DNA of 64,000 nucleotides from Ardenticatenaceae bacterium (GCA_020634435.1 JACKBS010000011.1:1-64000), one strand, 5' to 3'. Positions 33,675 through 43,407 are shown, numbered from the stretch's first letter. A program made the numbers and translations. The notes: a model not told the origin generated them from the sequence alone.

Positions 33675-36617
33675 ATGTCCCTTTCAGCAGCAATTTTCGG
33701 ACAAAGCACAGACGGTCTGCCCTGGCCGTCTATTTCATTTGTTTTGCTGGTGGGGGCATTGATCCTGGCGAGCTACATTCTGGTGCGCCGCTACCGGTCG
33801 CGCCAACTGCTCATTCGCCGCGTGGCTGAGCTAGAAGCCCTCAGCGATGCTGGTCGCGCCCTGGTGGCTGCCCAGCTTGATGTCCATGCGCTGGCCGAAC
33901 TCATCGCCAACGAAGCTGGGCAGGTCATCGACAACCGGACTTTCCAGGTGGGTCTGTTTGAAGACCAGGATTACCACATCCTCTACTGGAAAATTCGCGG
34001 CATTCGCCAAGATACACCACAAACGTTTAACCTGAGCGAAGAAGGCGGCATCATCAGCTGGGTACGGCAGACCAAAAAGCCGCTGCTGGTACGCGATTTT
34101 CAGCGCGAAATGGACGTCTTGCCTGCCCGCCCGCGCTACATCAGCAATTCGCCGCCGCGCTCGGCCCTTTTCATCCCCATGGTCAGCGGCGACAGCACCA
34201 TTGGCATTGTGGCTGCCCAAAGCAGCGAACCCAATCGCTTTGATGAAGAGGACATGCGCCGTCTCACCATTCTGGCCAACCAGGCGGCGGCGGCCGTGGC
34301 CCATGCCTTGCTCTTTGCTCAGGAGCGGCAGCGGTCGGCCCACCTGGAATTGGTGGGGCAGATTGGTCTGGAAATTAGCAAGGTGCAAAACCAGGACGAG
34401 ATTTTTAGCAAGGTGGTGCAGCTGACCCAACAGACCTTTGGCTTTCACCTAGTTTCCATTTTTGGCATTGACCCAGAAACGGGCGAAGCGGTGATTCAGG
34501 CCAGCAGCGATGCCGATATTTTGGCCGATGCGTGGCGCATTGAGCCAGGTGTGGGGTTGATTGGTACGGCCGTTGCCAAGAAGCAAACCATCATCAGCAA
34601 CAACACCACCGAGGACGAGCGTTTTGTCTCCCAGGATAACCCGCTAGAAAACAGCACCCGCTCCGAAATGGCCTTGCCGCTTCTGGTGGATGGGGAAGTG
34701 GTCGGCGTTTTGGATGTGCAAAGTCCCAAGGCTGGCGTGTTTACCCGCATCGAAAAAATGACATTAGAGGCGCTGGCGGCAGAAACGGCCGTTTCTATCA
34801 GCAAAGTGCGCCAACTGGTCCGCCAGCGCGAACAGGCGTGGTTGACTACGGCCCAACTTCAGGTGGCCGAAGCCGTCAGCCGCAGCGCCGATCTGGAAGA
34901 GATTCTCACCTCGGTGAACCGGCTCACCACCATGCTGGCTGGCGTGCCGTTTTGCACCGTTTTGCTGTGGGATGAGGAGTCGGGCACCTACCGGGGCAGC
35001 TACAGCACCGGCTTTACGCCGGAAGGGCAGCAGCTTATCCAGGCGCAAAAGCTGCACATTGGTGATTGGCCAGCCCTGGATGCTGTGCACGTGGGCCAGG
35101 AGTCGCTCACCACGCGGCATGTACCGCGCTGGCTGCACCATGTCGCCGATGGCCATCCCACGCCCCACTGCCTTGCGCTGCTGCCTATTGGCACCCTCAC
35201 CGACATTCTGGGCGTGATGGTTGTGCCGGATTGGCACAAAGATCGTGATCCCAACAACGTGCTGCAATCGCCCGGTCGCCGCGATGAACTGCTGGAAAGC
35301 ATCAGTCAGCAGCTGGCCCGTGGCCTGGAGAATTGGAACTTGCGCAATGCCCAACAGGAAGAAGCGTGGGTCAACACGGCGCTTTTCCAGGTGGCTGCGG
35401 CCGTTAATAGCCTCATCGAGCTGGATGAAATTCTGGATACCATCGCTCGCCTCGTGCCGATGTTGGTGGGCGTGGAGTCATGCATCATCCTTATTTGGGA
35501 CGATGAGCGGCAGCAGTTCCAGCCGGGGCCAAGCTTTGGCATTAACGAGATGGGGCGCGGCTTGCTGGCAACATTGGCGCTAGACCAGGACGAGTTTGAG
35601 GATATTTCGCCGCGCATGGCCGATGGCCTTTCCCCGACGGGTACGTATTACGTGATTCAGCTGCCGGACTGGCTGGAAAAGGTTTTAGGCACCGAGCAGG
35701 CGTTTGCTTTTCCGTTGAACGCACGCGGCGATTTGGTGGGTGCGATGGTGGTGGGCGCGTTGATGGAAAACGGCCGTTCCCTCTCCACGCGTCGTCTCAA
35801 TATTCTCACCGGTATTGCCCACCAGGCAGCAACGGCCGTTGTGAACCACCATTTGTATCAAGAAGCGGCGGCGCGAAACCGCCTGGAACGCGAGCTGGAT
35901 GTAGCCCGTGATATTCAGGCTAGTCTGATCCCTGCCGGAAACCCCAACATCCCTGGCTGCTCAGTGGCCAGCTACTGGCAGGCGGCACGCCAGGTCAGCG
36001 GCGATTTTTATGACTTTATCCAGCTGTATGACGGCAGTTGGGGCATTGTGGTGGCCGACGTGGCCGACAAGGGTATCCCCGCAGCGCTGTTTATGGCTCT
36101 GTGCCGCACCATTTTGCGCACTGTCGCTATCAGCCGCACCGATCCAGCCGATGTGCTCATTCGCGCCAACCAGATCATCAATCAAGATACCCAATCAGAC
36201 CTGTTTGTGACCATTTTTTACGCCATCTGGAAGCCGGAAAGCCAGCGCATTTTTTACGCCAACGGTGGGCACAACCCGCCGGTTTTGCTGCGAGCCAACG
36301 GCAGCCACAAGGTGCTGACCGATCACGGGATGGCCTTGGGCGTGGTGCCGCAAATCAGCATGAAGAGCCATTCCATCCAGTTTTTGCCGGGTGACACCCT
36401 ACTGCTGTACACCGACGGTGTGACGGAAGCGATGAATGAAGATTTTGACGAGTTTGGTGTCGATCGATTGGCGCAGGCGGCCAGCCGAGTTCGTCGCTAC
36501 AGCGCCAGCAAAATTGCGCAAAGCATCACCCGCGCCGTCACGCTCCATGCCGGGGAGACGCCGCAGTTTGATGACATTACCCTGGTTGTGATAAAACGAG
36601 AGGTGGAGGGTATTTAG
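33675..36617 (+). CDS. Multi-GAF PP2C-type phosphatase (RsbU/RsbP-like)
   Basis: 980 aa. One membrane helix (about 19-38, ISFVLLVGALILASYILV), then three or four GAF-type sensor domains: FQVGLFEDQDYHILYWKIR, FHLVSIFGIDPETGEAVIQ, FCTVLLWDEESGTY and SCIILIWDDERQQF regions. The C-terminal SpoIIE phosphatase has metal-site Asp in VSGDFYDFIQL, VVADVADKGIPAAL, LLLYTDGVTEAM and DDITLVVIK. It would dephosphorylate the STAS proteins and so turn the switch on. No sigma factor gene is adjacent, so the output is unknown. Confidence 0.92.
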   Translation: MSLSAAIFGQSTDGLPWPSISFVLLVGALILASYILVRRYRSRQLLIRRVAELEALSDAGRALVAAQLDVHALAELIANEAGQVIDNRTFQVGLFEDQDYHILYWKIRGIRQDTPQTFNLSEEGGIISWVRQTKKPLLVRDFQREMDVLPARPRYISNSPPRSALFIPMVSGDSTIGIVAAQSSEPNRFDEEDMRRLTILANQAAAAVAHALLFAQERQRSAHLELVGQIGLEISKVQNQDEIFSKVVQLTQQTFGFHLVSIFGIDPETGEAVIQASSDADILADAWRIEPGVGLIGTAVAKKQTIISNNTTEDERFVSQDNPLENSTRSEMALPLLVDGEVVGVLDVQSPKAGVFTRIEKMTLEALAAETAVSISKVRQLVRQREQAWLTTAQLQVAEAVSRSADLEEILTSVNRLTTMLAGVPFCTVLLWDEESGTYRGSYSTGFTPEGQQLIQAQKLHIGDWPALDAVHVGQESLTTRHVPRWLHHVADGHPTPHCLALLPIGTLTDILGVMVVPDWHKDRDPNNVLQSPGRRDELLESISQQLARGLENWNLRNAQQEEAWVNTALFQVAAAVNSLIELDEILDTIARLVPMLVGVESCIILIWDDERQQFQPGPSFGINEMGRGLLATLALDQDEFEDISPRMADGLSPTGTYYVIQLPDWLEKVLGTEQAFAFPLNARGDLVGAMVVGALMENGRSLSTRRLNILTGIAHQAATAVVNHHLYQEAAARNRLERELDVARDIQASLIPAGNPNIPGCSVASYWQAARQVSGDFYDFIQLYDGSWGIVVADVADKGIPAALFMALCRTILRTVAISRTDPADVLIRANQIINQDTQSDLFVTIFYAIWKPESQRIFYANGGHNPPVLLRANGSHKVLTDHGMALGVVPQISMKSHSIQFLPGDTLLLYTDGVTEAMNEDFDEFGVDRLAQAASRVRRYSASKIAQSITRAVTLHAGETPQFDDITLVVIKREVEGI

Positions 36618-36638
36618 GTGTTGACATACGTACTGCTG

Positions 36639-36794
36639 AGAATGGGCCAATCTTCTTGCATTTTAAGAATTAAAACAGGCAACGATATTAGGTAGGGGCA
36701 GACCCCCGTGTCTGCCCAAGTTTGGGCGCACACGGGGGTGCGCCCCTACCATTACTGATTTATTTTTTAAACACCAACAAGATTGGCCCATTCT
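36639..36794. mobile_element. 156-bp MITE-like element with 16-bp terminal inverted repeats
   Basis: Perfect 16-bp ends AGAATGGGCCAATCTT (36639-36654) and AAGATTGGCCCATTCT (36779-36794). The pairing continues imperfectly inwards through T/A-rich text to a GTAGGGG...CCCCTAC core at 36692-36750. There is no coding potential. Target duplication is not obvious. Confidence 0.65.
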
Positions 36795-36814
36795 AAAAAG
36801 CCAAAGGATTTGCA

Positions 36815-37618
36815 ATGAGTGACGAACCACGGAACATTGATAACCCCAACTTGAACCGGGCCGCCCGCACGGGTAAACGTACCGAGGATGAACGCCTGCT
36901 GGAAGGGCCAGAACCCGACATTACCCCTTTTTACAAAACGGACACCTGGCGCGTGATGCGCATTATGGGCGAGTTTGTGGAGGGGTTTGACACGCTGGCA
37001 GAGTTAGAAACGGCCGTTACCATCTTCGGTTCAGCGCGGACCAAACCGGGCGATGTGCATTATGAAACGGCCGTTGCCGTGGCCCAAAAGCTCGGTGAGG
37101 CCGGTTTTAACATCATCACGGGCGGTGGACCGGGTATCATGGAGGCCGGCAACAAGGGGGCAAGACAGGCGGGCGTGCAGTCCATTGGCCTGAACATCGA
37201 GCTGCCCTTCGAACAGCACCTTAATCCTTACGTGGATATGTCCATTGACTTCCGCTACTTTTTCATCCGCAAAGTGATGCTGGTGAAATACGCCCAGGCA
37301 TTTGTGATCTTCCCTGGCGGTTTTGGCACGATGGACGAGCTGTTTGAATCGCTTACGCTGATCCAAACGGGCAAGGTGCAAAACTTCCCGGTGGTATTGT
37401 TTGATACAAGCTATTGGGGCGGTTTGGTGGATTGGCTCAAGCGCACCATGCTGGCCGAGGGCAAAATTGCGGCGGCCGACCTGGATTTGCTTATTCTTAC
37501 CGATTCACCGGACGAAGCACGGGATGTGATCGTGCGGGCGCAACAAGACCGCGAATGGCGGCGGGGCCAGGAAGAGGGGGCGCGGAATGTGGCAAAATGG
37601 GCTTACGGCCGTCGCTGA
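36815..37618 (+). CDS. LOG-family protein (TIGR00730 Rossmann fold)
   Basis: 267 aa. A Rossmann-like fold carries GGGPGIMEAGNKGA and the LOG signature PGGFGTMDELFE (PGGxGTxxE) with upstream RKVMLVKYA. The family cleaves cytokinin riboside monophosphates or other nucleotides (phosphoribohydrolase); the bacterial role is variable. The first 40 residues are an extra charged extension. It lies just after the MITE-like element. Two ACGGCCGT copies encode ETAV twice within 20 residues. Confidence 0.88.
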   Translation: MSDEPRNIDNPNLNRAARTGKRTEDERLLEGPEPDITPFYKTDTWRVMRIMGEFVEGFDTLAELETAVTIFGSARTKPGDVHYETAVAVAQKLGEAGFNIITGGGPGIMEAGNKGARQAGVQSIGLNIELPFEQHLNPYVDMSIDFRYFFIRKVMLVKYAQAFVIFPGGFGTMDELFESLTLIQTGKVQNFPVVLFDTSYWGGLVDWLKRTMLAEGKIAAADLDLLILTDSPDEARDVIVRAQQDREWRRGQEEGARNVAKWAYGRR

Positions 37619-37851
37619 CCGCCATTTTTGTTGCCTGATCAAAAAATTTACGGCAGGTTTATACAATTTTGCCGCAAATTTTGTAAATTAGGCTATTGTC
37701 AATTCCAGTTCGAATTACTACGCTATAGGGGTGAAATGAAACAAATCAAGGCAAATGGAACCAATTTGGCAGATTCACCGTTTAGGTGATGGTTCAAATA
37801 CCTGAAGCGTGATTTTATTTTTATCAATCCTCTACAAATAACCTAAAAATT
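37619..37851. other. Intergenic gap without recognised features
   Basis: An AT-rich leader upstream of the kinase gene. I see no gene, RNA or clear promoter, and no ACGGCCGT after 37611. Confidence 0.5.
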
Positions 37852-40308
37852 ATGACACCAGAAAAAATTGGCCGGTATGAAATAAAACAGGAAATTGGGC
37901 GAGGCGGTATGGCGACGGTTTACGAAGCTTACGATCCTCGCTTTGAACGCACGGTGGCCCTCAAGATGCTGCCGCGCGAGTTTATGCACGAAGCGGAATT
38001 TCGCGCTCGCTTTACCCGTGAAGCCCGCACCATTGCCACGCTGGAGCATCCGGCCATTGTGCCTGTGTACGATTTTGGCGAAGAAAATGGCCAGCCGTTT
38101 TTGGTCATGCGCCTGATGACGGGCGGGTCATTGTCTGATCGGTTGGCGGAAGGGCCAATTCCGATTGACGAAGCGGCCGTTATTCTTAAGCGGCTTGGTT
38201 CGGCATTGGACCGGGCGCACAGCATGGGCATTATTCACCGTGACCTCAAGCCCAGCAATGTGCTGTTTGATCAGTACGGTGACGCTTTCCTGGCCGACTT
38301 TGGCATCGTGCATGTCTCCTCCTCGACCAATGCGTTGACGGCCAGCGGCAGTTTAGTGGGCACGCCCACCTACATGAGCCCCGAACAGGTGTATGGCGAC
38401 AAGCAGATAGACGGCCGTTCCGATATTTACGCGCTGGGGGTGATCCTCTTCCAAATGCTTACAGGTTCCACCCCCTACGATGCCGATACGCCGGCCCGTA
38501 TGATGATGAAACACGTCATGGACCCCGTACCGCAAATTCTCACCGTGCGCCCCGACTTGCCGCCCGCCTGCAATGAAATCATCAACAAGGCAATGGCCAA
38601 GGAGCGGGATGAACGCTTCTCTTCGGCTACGGATTTGTCATCGGCGTTAACGGCCGTTACCGAGCGCAATCTTGAACAACCCAGTATGCACAAGCTGGAA
38701 GCCGAACTCAGCGAAATGAAAGCTGAACTGTTGGAAGAAGCCCCCCCGCCAGTGACGCCACCGGTGCGCACGCCCACCTCCACAACCCCTGTGGTGATGG
38801 ATACGGCGACGACAGTGCCGCCCCCACCGCCAGTTGATACACGCTCCGGCCCGGTGAGCTTCCCCACACCAACCCCGCAAGCGCAGGTGAGCGGTGGTGG
38901 GGTACCGAAGTGGATTTGGGCTGTGGTGGGTTTGATTGTCTTGGCTTGTATTGGGGGCGCAGTCATTGTGGTAAGCAATCTAGCCAAAGATGGCCTGGCT
39001 CTGTTTGGCGGCGATCCCACCAGCACGCCACGCGTCGAGGAAGAAGATGTGGTTGAGGTGGATGAAGAGGCGACAGCCCAGGCTCTAGCGGCCATTGAAA
39101 CCGAAGAAGCCGCTTCGGCGACGCCTGAGGTGATTGAGCCAACCCCAACTGAGGAAGTGGCAACGGCCGTTCCTACCGCTACCGATGTGCCAGTTGAAGC
39201 CACCCCAGATGTTGTTGCTACGCGCCAAAGTGCCCAGGCTACCCGTGAAGCAGTTGTCAGTGCCACGGAAACGGCCGTAGCAATTAACAACCCGCCCACA
39301 CCCCGGCCAACCAGCGATGTTGGAGCCATCTACGGCCCGTTTACCGGCAGCATGGTGCATGATGACGATGAGTTTATCGAAACTGCCTACGCTGACCCCA
39401 CGCCAGCGGACTTTGTGATGCAGGTGGAAATGGTGAACCCGTACGGTCCAGCCACAGGCAGTTGGGATTTTGGCCTCATCTTCCGTCAGAACGATGTAGA
39501 TGAGGAGCTGCGCCTGGTGGTCCGCTCGGATGGCGAGTGGAATTTAAACGACCGCGCTCCGGGATCAGACAACTTCTTGCAAGATGGCGTCGTGGATTTT
39601 GTGGACACCAACGAAGGCAGCAGCAACTTCTTTGAAGTGATTGCCATTGGCGGCCAGGGTTACTTCTTCCTCAACGACCAGTTTGTAGCCCAGCTTGATT
39701 TATCGTCTCGAACAAGTGGTGGCAACATTGCTTTGGGGACCGGTTTTTACGGTTCAAATGAGCTGGTTGGTGAAGTAACTGAGTACAAAGATTTCAATCT
39801 GTATTCCGTAGAACCCGTGTATGGTCCCAATGATGGTGAACTCGTTCACGTCATCGACGACCTGATCAAGCTGGAAACGGCCGAAGTTGACGTGTTGAAC
39901 TTCCTGGCTGAGGTCACCTTTGTCAATCCGTTTGCCGCTTCCGTGAACAATTGGGACTATGGCTTTTCATTCCGCACCAACGGCTCGTACAAATATTGGC
40001 TGGTGGTGGAATCTGAAGGCGATTGGGCGTTGGCTGACCGGCAAGGCAGTGCCGACAATGAGACCACGGTGGATGAAGGCAATCTGGATATTTTGAATCT
40101 AGGCGCTGGTGAAACAAATACGCTGCGTCTCATCGCCATGGGCGACAAAGGCTTCTTCTTTGTCAATGATGAATTTATTGATTCCCTCGATCTCTCCAGC
40201 AATCTGGATTCTGGCGAGGTGGAAGCTATCACCGCGTACTATTTTGACCATGAAATTGAAGGTGAAGCCACAGGCTTTGTCGATTTCACCGTCATTCCCC
40301 TACCTTAA
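37852..40308 (+). CDS. Hanks-type Ser/Thr kinase with duplicated extracellular beta domain
   Basis: 818 aa. The kinase is at 8-270: GRGGMATVYEAYD, Lys38, HRDLKPSN (129-136), DFG (149-151) and GTPTYMSPEQ. A proline linker leads to a membrane helix (about 353-375, WIWAVVGLIVLACIGGAVIVV), a Thr/Pro/Glu stalk, then two tandem copies of an about 145-aa domain. Each copy has a YGP start, FVMQVEMVNPYG / FLAEVTFVNPFA, a DFGLIFR / DYGFSFR strand, GEWNLNDR / GDWALADR and GQGYFFLNDQFV / DKGFFFVNDEFI. These look like LamG/concanavalin-type beta sandwiches that could bind extracellular glycans. The 233-bp leader shows no gene. Confidence 0.9.
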   Translation: MTPEKIGRYEIKQEIGRGGMATVYEAYDPRFERTVALKMLPREFMHEAEFRARFTREARTIATLEHPAIVPVYDFGEENGQPFLVMRLMTGGSLSDRLAEGPIPIDEAAVILKRLGSALDRAHSMGIIHRDLKPSNVLFDQYGDAFLADFGIVHVSSSTNALTASGSLVGTPTYMSPEQVYGDKQIDGRSDIYALGVILFQMLTGSTPYDADTPARMMMKHVMDPVPQILTVRPDLPPACNEIINKAMAKERDERFSSATDLSSALTAVTERNLEQPSMHKLEAELSEMKAELLEEAPPPVTPPVRTPTSTTPVVMDTATTVPPPPPVDTRSGPVSFPTPTPQAQVSGGGVPKWIWAVVGLIVLACIGGAVIVVSNLAKDGLALFGGDPTSTPRVEEEDVVEVDEEATAQALAAIETEEAASATPEVIEPTPTEEVATAVPTATDVPVEATPDVVATRQSAQATREAVVSATETAVAINNPPTPRPTSDVGAIYGPFTGSMVHDDDEFIETAYADPTPADFVMQVEMVNPYGPATGSWDFGLIFRQNDVDEELRLVVRSDGEWNLNDRAPGSDNFLQDGVVDFVDTNEGSSNFFEVIAIGGQGYFFLNDQFVAQLDLSSRTSGGNIALGTGFYGSNELVGEVTEYKDFNLYSVEPVYGPNDGELVHVIDDLIKLETAEVDVLNFLAEVTFVNPFAASVNNWDYGFSFRTNGSYKYWLVVESEGDWALADRQGSADNETTVDEGNLDILNLGAGETNTLRLIAMGDKGFFFVNDEFIDSLDLSSNLDSGEVEAITAYYFDHEIEGEATGFVDFTVIPLP

Positions 40309-40321
40309 AACTAACTTAATT

Positions 40322-40354
40322 GGAGAATGGATGCTAAATTAGTATCCATTCTCC
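40322..40354. terminator. Hairpin between convergent genes
   Basis: GGAGAATGGAT and ATCCATTCTCC pair with an 11-base middle. It lies 14 bp after the kinase stop and covers the stop of the minus-strand membrane gene. It could terminate both transcripts, although no T-run follows. Confidence 0.5.
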
Positions 40355-41421
40355 ATATACTCTGTTCTCCGCCCCGTTACAAACCCCAACAATACAAACA
40401 CAACACCTACCGCCAGCATAATGACTGCTTGCAAGTAAACGCGGCTTAGCCAGGTGTCGGTAACGGCCGTTATCAGGCGCACGGTCATTTCCCGCAACGT
40501 GAGGGTGACGGTCGCCGGATCAACCGGGGTTTGCCGCAGCAAAAAGGTGGTGATGGCCGGGAACAAAATGGCGATGAACAGGGTAAGAACGGCCGTACCT
40601 ACCATTGGCCAGCCCCACCAGTGCCCCAAATCAGAAATGGAACGCACGGCTAGCAGAACGATGAGCAGCAGGCAGGCTATTGGCAGCAGCCAAAGCACCC
40701 AGCCCCAATCTTGGGCAAAAGTGAACGTGCGCTGGAGGCGCAGCAACTGTTCGCGCGCCTGGACCAATTGTTGATTTTGTGCCTGTTGCTCCGGCGGGAA
40801 GAGGGGAATGTGCACCACGCCAAACTCGTTGGTGAGCTGCGGATTGCTGTCCAGCGCCTGCACCAGCCGGGTGTGTACTTCCTGCGTTACCTGGTTAGCC
40901 GGGACGCCGGGCGGCAGGCAGGCGGGGATGGTGACATCTGGCCCCAGCAGTTCGGCGGGGTTGATTGGCTGGGTGCAGGCTGGCAGGCTGTTGACGATAT
41001 TGCCCACCACGTCCAAACCTGGCTGCCCGCGAAAGCGATCCAGCAGCGGGGTGGTGTCAATTTCCAGCTCGGCATTATCCAAATCGCCGCCTTCCAGCAG
41101 ATCGTAGACGGTGTCAACGGCCGTATCTGCCTGCGCTTCAATCCAACCAGGAGGCAGCAATGTTTCCATCGACTGCTGGAGCAGTTCTTCATCCAGGTTG
41201 ATGGGTGCCAGACCGCGTTCGCGAGCCTGCTCTTCCAGCGTTTGGGCCACAAAGGCGGGCACTGCTTCCACAACCAGCTGATCTAGATTGGCCAGCGATT
41301 CTTTGAAAATTTCACGATCCGCCACGACGGCGAATAAATTGGTGAGGAACAGGGTTAGAACGGCCGTTGTCACAAAGCCAATGGCTACAATCCCTGCTAA
41401 AAAACGTAAACATCCACGCAT
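40339..41421 (-). CDS. Integral membrane protein of unknown function
   Basis: 360 aa, not recognised. One N-terminal helix (about 8-30, LAGIVAIGFVTTAVLTLFL), a long acidic extracytoplasmic region (about 35-225) with two cysteines (PACTQPI, IPACLPP) that could form a disulfide, then three helices (about 240-262, 274-298 and 328-350). The pattern suggests a surface-exposed domain anchored at both ends. Three ACGGCCGT copies support long residence in this genome. Its neighbours give no functional clue. Confidence 0.75.
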   Translation of the reverse strand: MRGCLRFLAGIVAIGFVTTAVLTLFLTNLFAVVADREIFKESLANLDQLVVEAVPAFVAQTLEEQARERGLAPINLDEELLQQSMETLLPPGWIEAQADTAVDTVYDLLEGGDLDNAELEIDTTPLLDRFRGQPGLDVVGNIVNSLPACTQPINPAELLGPDVTIPACLPPGVPANQVTQEVHTRLVQALDSNPQLTNEFGVVHIPLFPPEQQAQNQQLVQAREQLLRLQRTFTFAQDWGWVLWLLPIACLLLIVLLAVRSISDLGHWWGWPMVGTAVLTLFIAILFPAITTFLLRQTPVDPATVTLTLREMTVRLITAVTDTWLSRVYLQAVIMLAVGVVFVLLGFVTGRRTEYMENGY

Positions 41422-41430
41422 GTTGGTCTC

Positions 41431-41551
41431 CGTTGTCCGTAATCGGTGTTCGGTAATCCGTAATCGGTAGGTCAGTGCGCAGTTTAGCCGAAAAGTAACG
41501 CAAGCTAACCAACCCTTTACCGCTTACTGCTCACCGTTTACCGTTCACCGG
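41431..41551. repeat. CGGTAATCGG-family repeat; contains the trmD stop
   Basis: Units CCGTAATCGGTG, CGGTAATCCG and TAATCGGTAGG face TTTACCGCTTACTGC, TCACCGTTTACCG and TTCACCG. The TTA at 41538-41540 is the minus-strand TAA stop of trmD (CGG-TAA). Confidence 0.8.
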
Positions 41552-42308
41552 CGGCCAGCTTGCCCAAAAACCAGCGATCTTCTTCACTGAGTTCAGCGGT
41601 GAGCAGCAGGTCGGGGCGGCGCTGCCAGGTGCGGCGCAGCGCTTCTTCGCGCCGCCAGCGAGCGATGTTGGCCGCATGGCCAGAGCGCAGCACTTCCGGC
41701 ACGGACCAATCACGGAATGTTTCGGGGCGCGTGTAGTGGGGACCTTCCAGCAGGCCGGTGGCGTGGCTGTCGTCTTCGGCAGCGTCTTCTGCGCCGAGCA
41801 CGCCAGGAATCAGCCGGGCCACGGCATCAATGATAACCATCGCGGCCAGTTCGCCACCGGTGAGCACAAAATCGCCAATGGAAATTTCGTCGGTGACCAG
41901 CTGCTGGCGAATGCGTTCATCCACACCTTCGTAACGGCCGCACAGCAGTAGTAGCCGGGGATGTTGGACCAGTTCTTGCGCGACTCGTTGGGTAAACGGC
42001 CGTCCCTGGGGCGTCAGCAGAATTACGGGCAATCTCCAATCTCCAGTCTCTAAATTCCCTACATCAGGAGATTGGAGATTGGAGATCAGCGATTCAACGG
42101 CCGTAAAAATTGGCTCCGGTTTCAGAACCATGCCACCGCCACCGCCGTAGGGTGGTTCATCGGTGATGCGGTGTTTGCCGGTGGCATAGTCGCGGATGTT
42201 GTGCAAATCAATCTGCAACAGCCCCGCTGCTTGGGCTCGCTTGAGGATGCTTTCGTTGAGATAACCCGGAAACATCTCCGGGAACAGGGTCAGAATGTCG
42301 ATATGCAT
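41538..42308 (-). CDS. trmD: tRNA (guanine-37-N1)-methyltransferase
   Basis: 256 aa from the ATG at 42308 ([13 protein letters not shown]). TrmD motifs: [51 protein letters not shown] and [24 protein letters not shown]. It methylates G37 next to the anticodon and prevents frameshifting; essential in most bacteria. A dispersed repeat is read in frame at about residues 74-93 ([20 protein letters not shown]), in the loop before the SAM knot. The usual neighbours (rpsP, rimM, rplS) are absent. The stop lies in a CGGTAA repeat. Confidence 0.95.
   Translation of the reverse strand: MHIDILTLFPEMFPGYLNESILKRAQAAGLLQIDLHNIRDYATGKHRITDEPPYGGGGGMVLKPEPIFTAVESLISNLQSPDVGNLETGDWRLPVILLTPQGRPFTQRVAQELVQHPRLLLLCGRYEGVDERIRQQLVTDEISIGDFVLTGGELAAMVIIDAVARLIPGVLGAEDAAEDDSHATGLLEGPHYTRPETFRDWSVPEVLRSGHAANIARWRREEALRRTWQRRPDLLLTAELSEEDRWFLGKLAAGER
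42031..42086. repeat. GGAGATTAGAGATT-family repeat inside trmD
   Basis: AATCTCCAATCTCCAGTCTC faces GGAGATTGGAGATTGGAGATC. The inserted peptide has the same SLISNLQSP and GDWRL words as in queG. Confidence 0.85.
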
Positions 42309-42348
42309 GGCCGGAAGTATGGGACGGGGTGCTGCTTGTGTCAAGAAG

Positions 42349-42418
42349 CCGGTGATCGGTGGTCGATAAACGGTAATCCGTTCACTGTTTACCGACCACC
42401 GTTCACCGATTACCGTCC
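42349..42418. repeat. CGGTAATCGG-family repeat; contains the URO-D gene stop
   Basis: GGTGATCGGTGG and AAACGGTAATCCG face CTGTTTACCGACC, CCGTTCACCG and ATTACCG. The TTA at 42410-42412 is the minus-strand TAA stop of the URO-D gene (CGG-TAA). Confidence 0.8.
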
Positions 42419-43393
42419 CACCGACTCGCGCAGGGCGCGGATGTTGCGCAGTGGTGTCGTGGTCATCGCCACACAGCCCGTACCGAGCAGCAGGCGACGG
42501 CCGTTTACTTGTTCCATCGCATCTTTGGCTTCAGCAAGTGTGTTTTCTGGCGACTCCTGGTGCAGTGTCCAGTGGTCGATGCCACCACTGGCGGCCCCGT
42601 TGAACTGTTGCAAACCGTCGCTGAGGCTGATGCCGGTTTCCCGATCATGCCAATTGAGCAACTGCACCGGATATTCGGCCACGAGGTCAAACATCACGTC
42701 GGTGCTGTGCAGATGAACCATGTTGAGCCATAAATCTTGCACGGCATCAAGGATTTGCAGGTCAAACGGCCGTCCCCACGTTTCATACTCTTCGCGGCTG
42801 AGCAGCGGGTAGCGAGCATGCTGCACGGCATAAAAAATGCCATCAATGCCAATCTTCTTGGCGGCCTCGATGAAGCGCAGCGTGCTCTCTACAATTGTTT
42901 CTTGCCCCTGGCGAAACAGCTCGGGCTCGCGGCGCAGATGGGTGAGCATTGGCTCGTTGTCCGCCATGTGTTTGGCCTGCGAGAGCGGGGCAAAGATGGT
43001 GGTTAAAATAGGCACTGTGTCGCCGACGGCTTCTTTGACCAGGCGCAGCGTTTCCAACTGCGTGGCCAACATCCCTTTGTTGGGATCGAGCGGCTGGAAC
43101 TTGGCCCAATCTTCCGCCTGTTGAATGGGTCGGTGTGTGTATTCGCGCGTGCCTTCGATGTGGCCGACCCAGCGATCCTGCACGCCCCAGTCCACCACCG
43201 AGTAGCTGCTGGCGGGGCCTACTTTGAGTACATCCCAATCATAATTTTGCTGCCATTTGAGGTGTGCGGCAGCCAGCGCCTGCGCATCCTGATCATCGCC
43301 CGGCCAGTGCCGCCACAGGGCCACCGGCACCCGGTCCGGCGTTTCACCGCAGAGGGCGGCTTCTAATCGTTTTCGTTTGCTCCAATTTGACAT
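42410..43393 (-). CDS. Uroporphyrinogen decarboxylase (URO-D) superfamily protein
   Basis: 327 aa, TIM-barrel of the HemE/MtaA type: N-terminal [27 protein letters not shown], then [51 protein letters not shown], and a C-terminal glycine-rich [10 protein letters not shown]. Many such paralogues are not true HemE but corrinoid or methyl-transfer enzymes. The HemE-specific N-terminal arginine motif is not clear here, so the substrate is left open. The stop lies in a dispersed repeat. Confidence 0.8.
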   Translation of the reverse strand: MSNWSKRKRLEAALCGETPDRVPVALWRHWPGDDQDAQALAAAHLKWQQNYDWDVLKVGPASSYSVVDWGVQDRWVGHIEGTREYTHRPIQQAEDWAKFQPLDPNKGMLATQLETLRLVKEAVGDTVPILTTIFAPLSQAKHMADNEPMLTHLRREPELFRQGQETIVESTLRFIEAAKKIGIDGIFYAVQHARYPLLSREEYETWGRPFDLQILDAVQDLWLNMVHLHSTDVMFDLVAEYPVQLLNWHDRETGISLSDGLQQFNGAASGGIDHWTLHQESPENTLAEAKDAMEQVNGRRLLLGTGCVAMTTTPLRNIRALRESVGR

Positions 43394-43407
43394 AATAACC
43401 TCTCATT

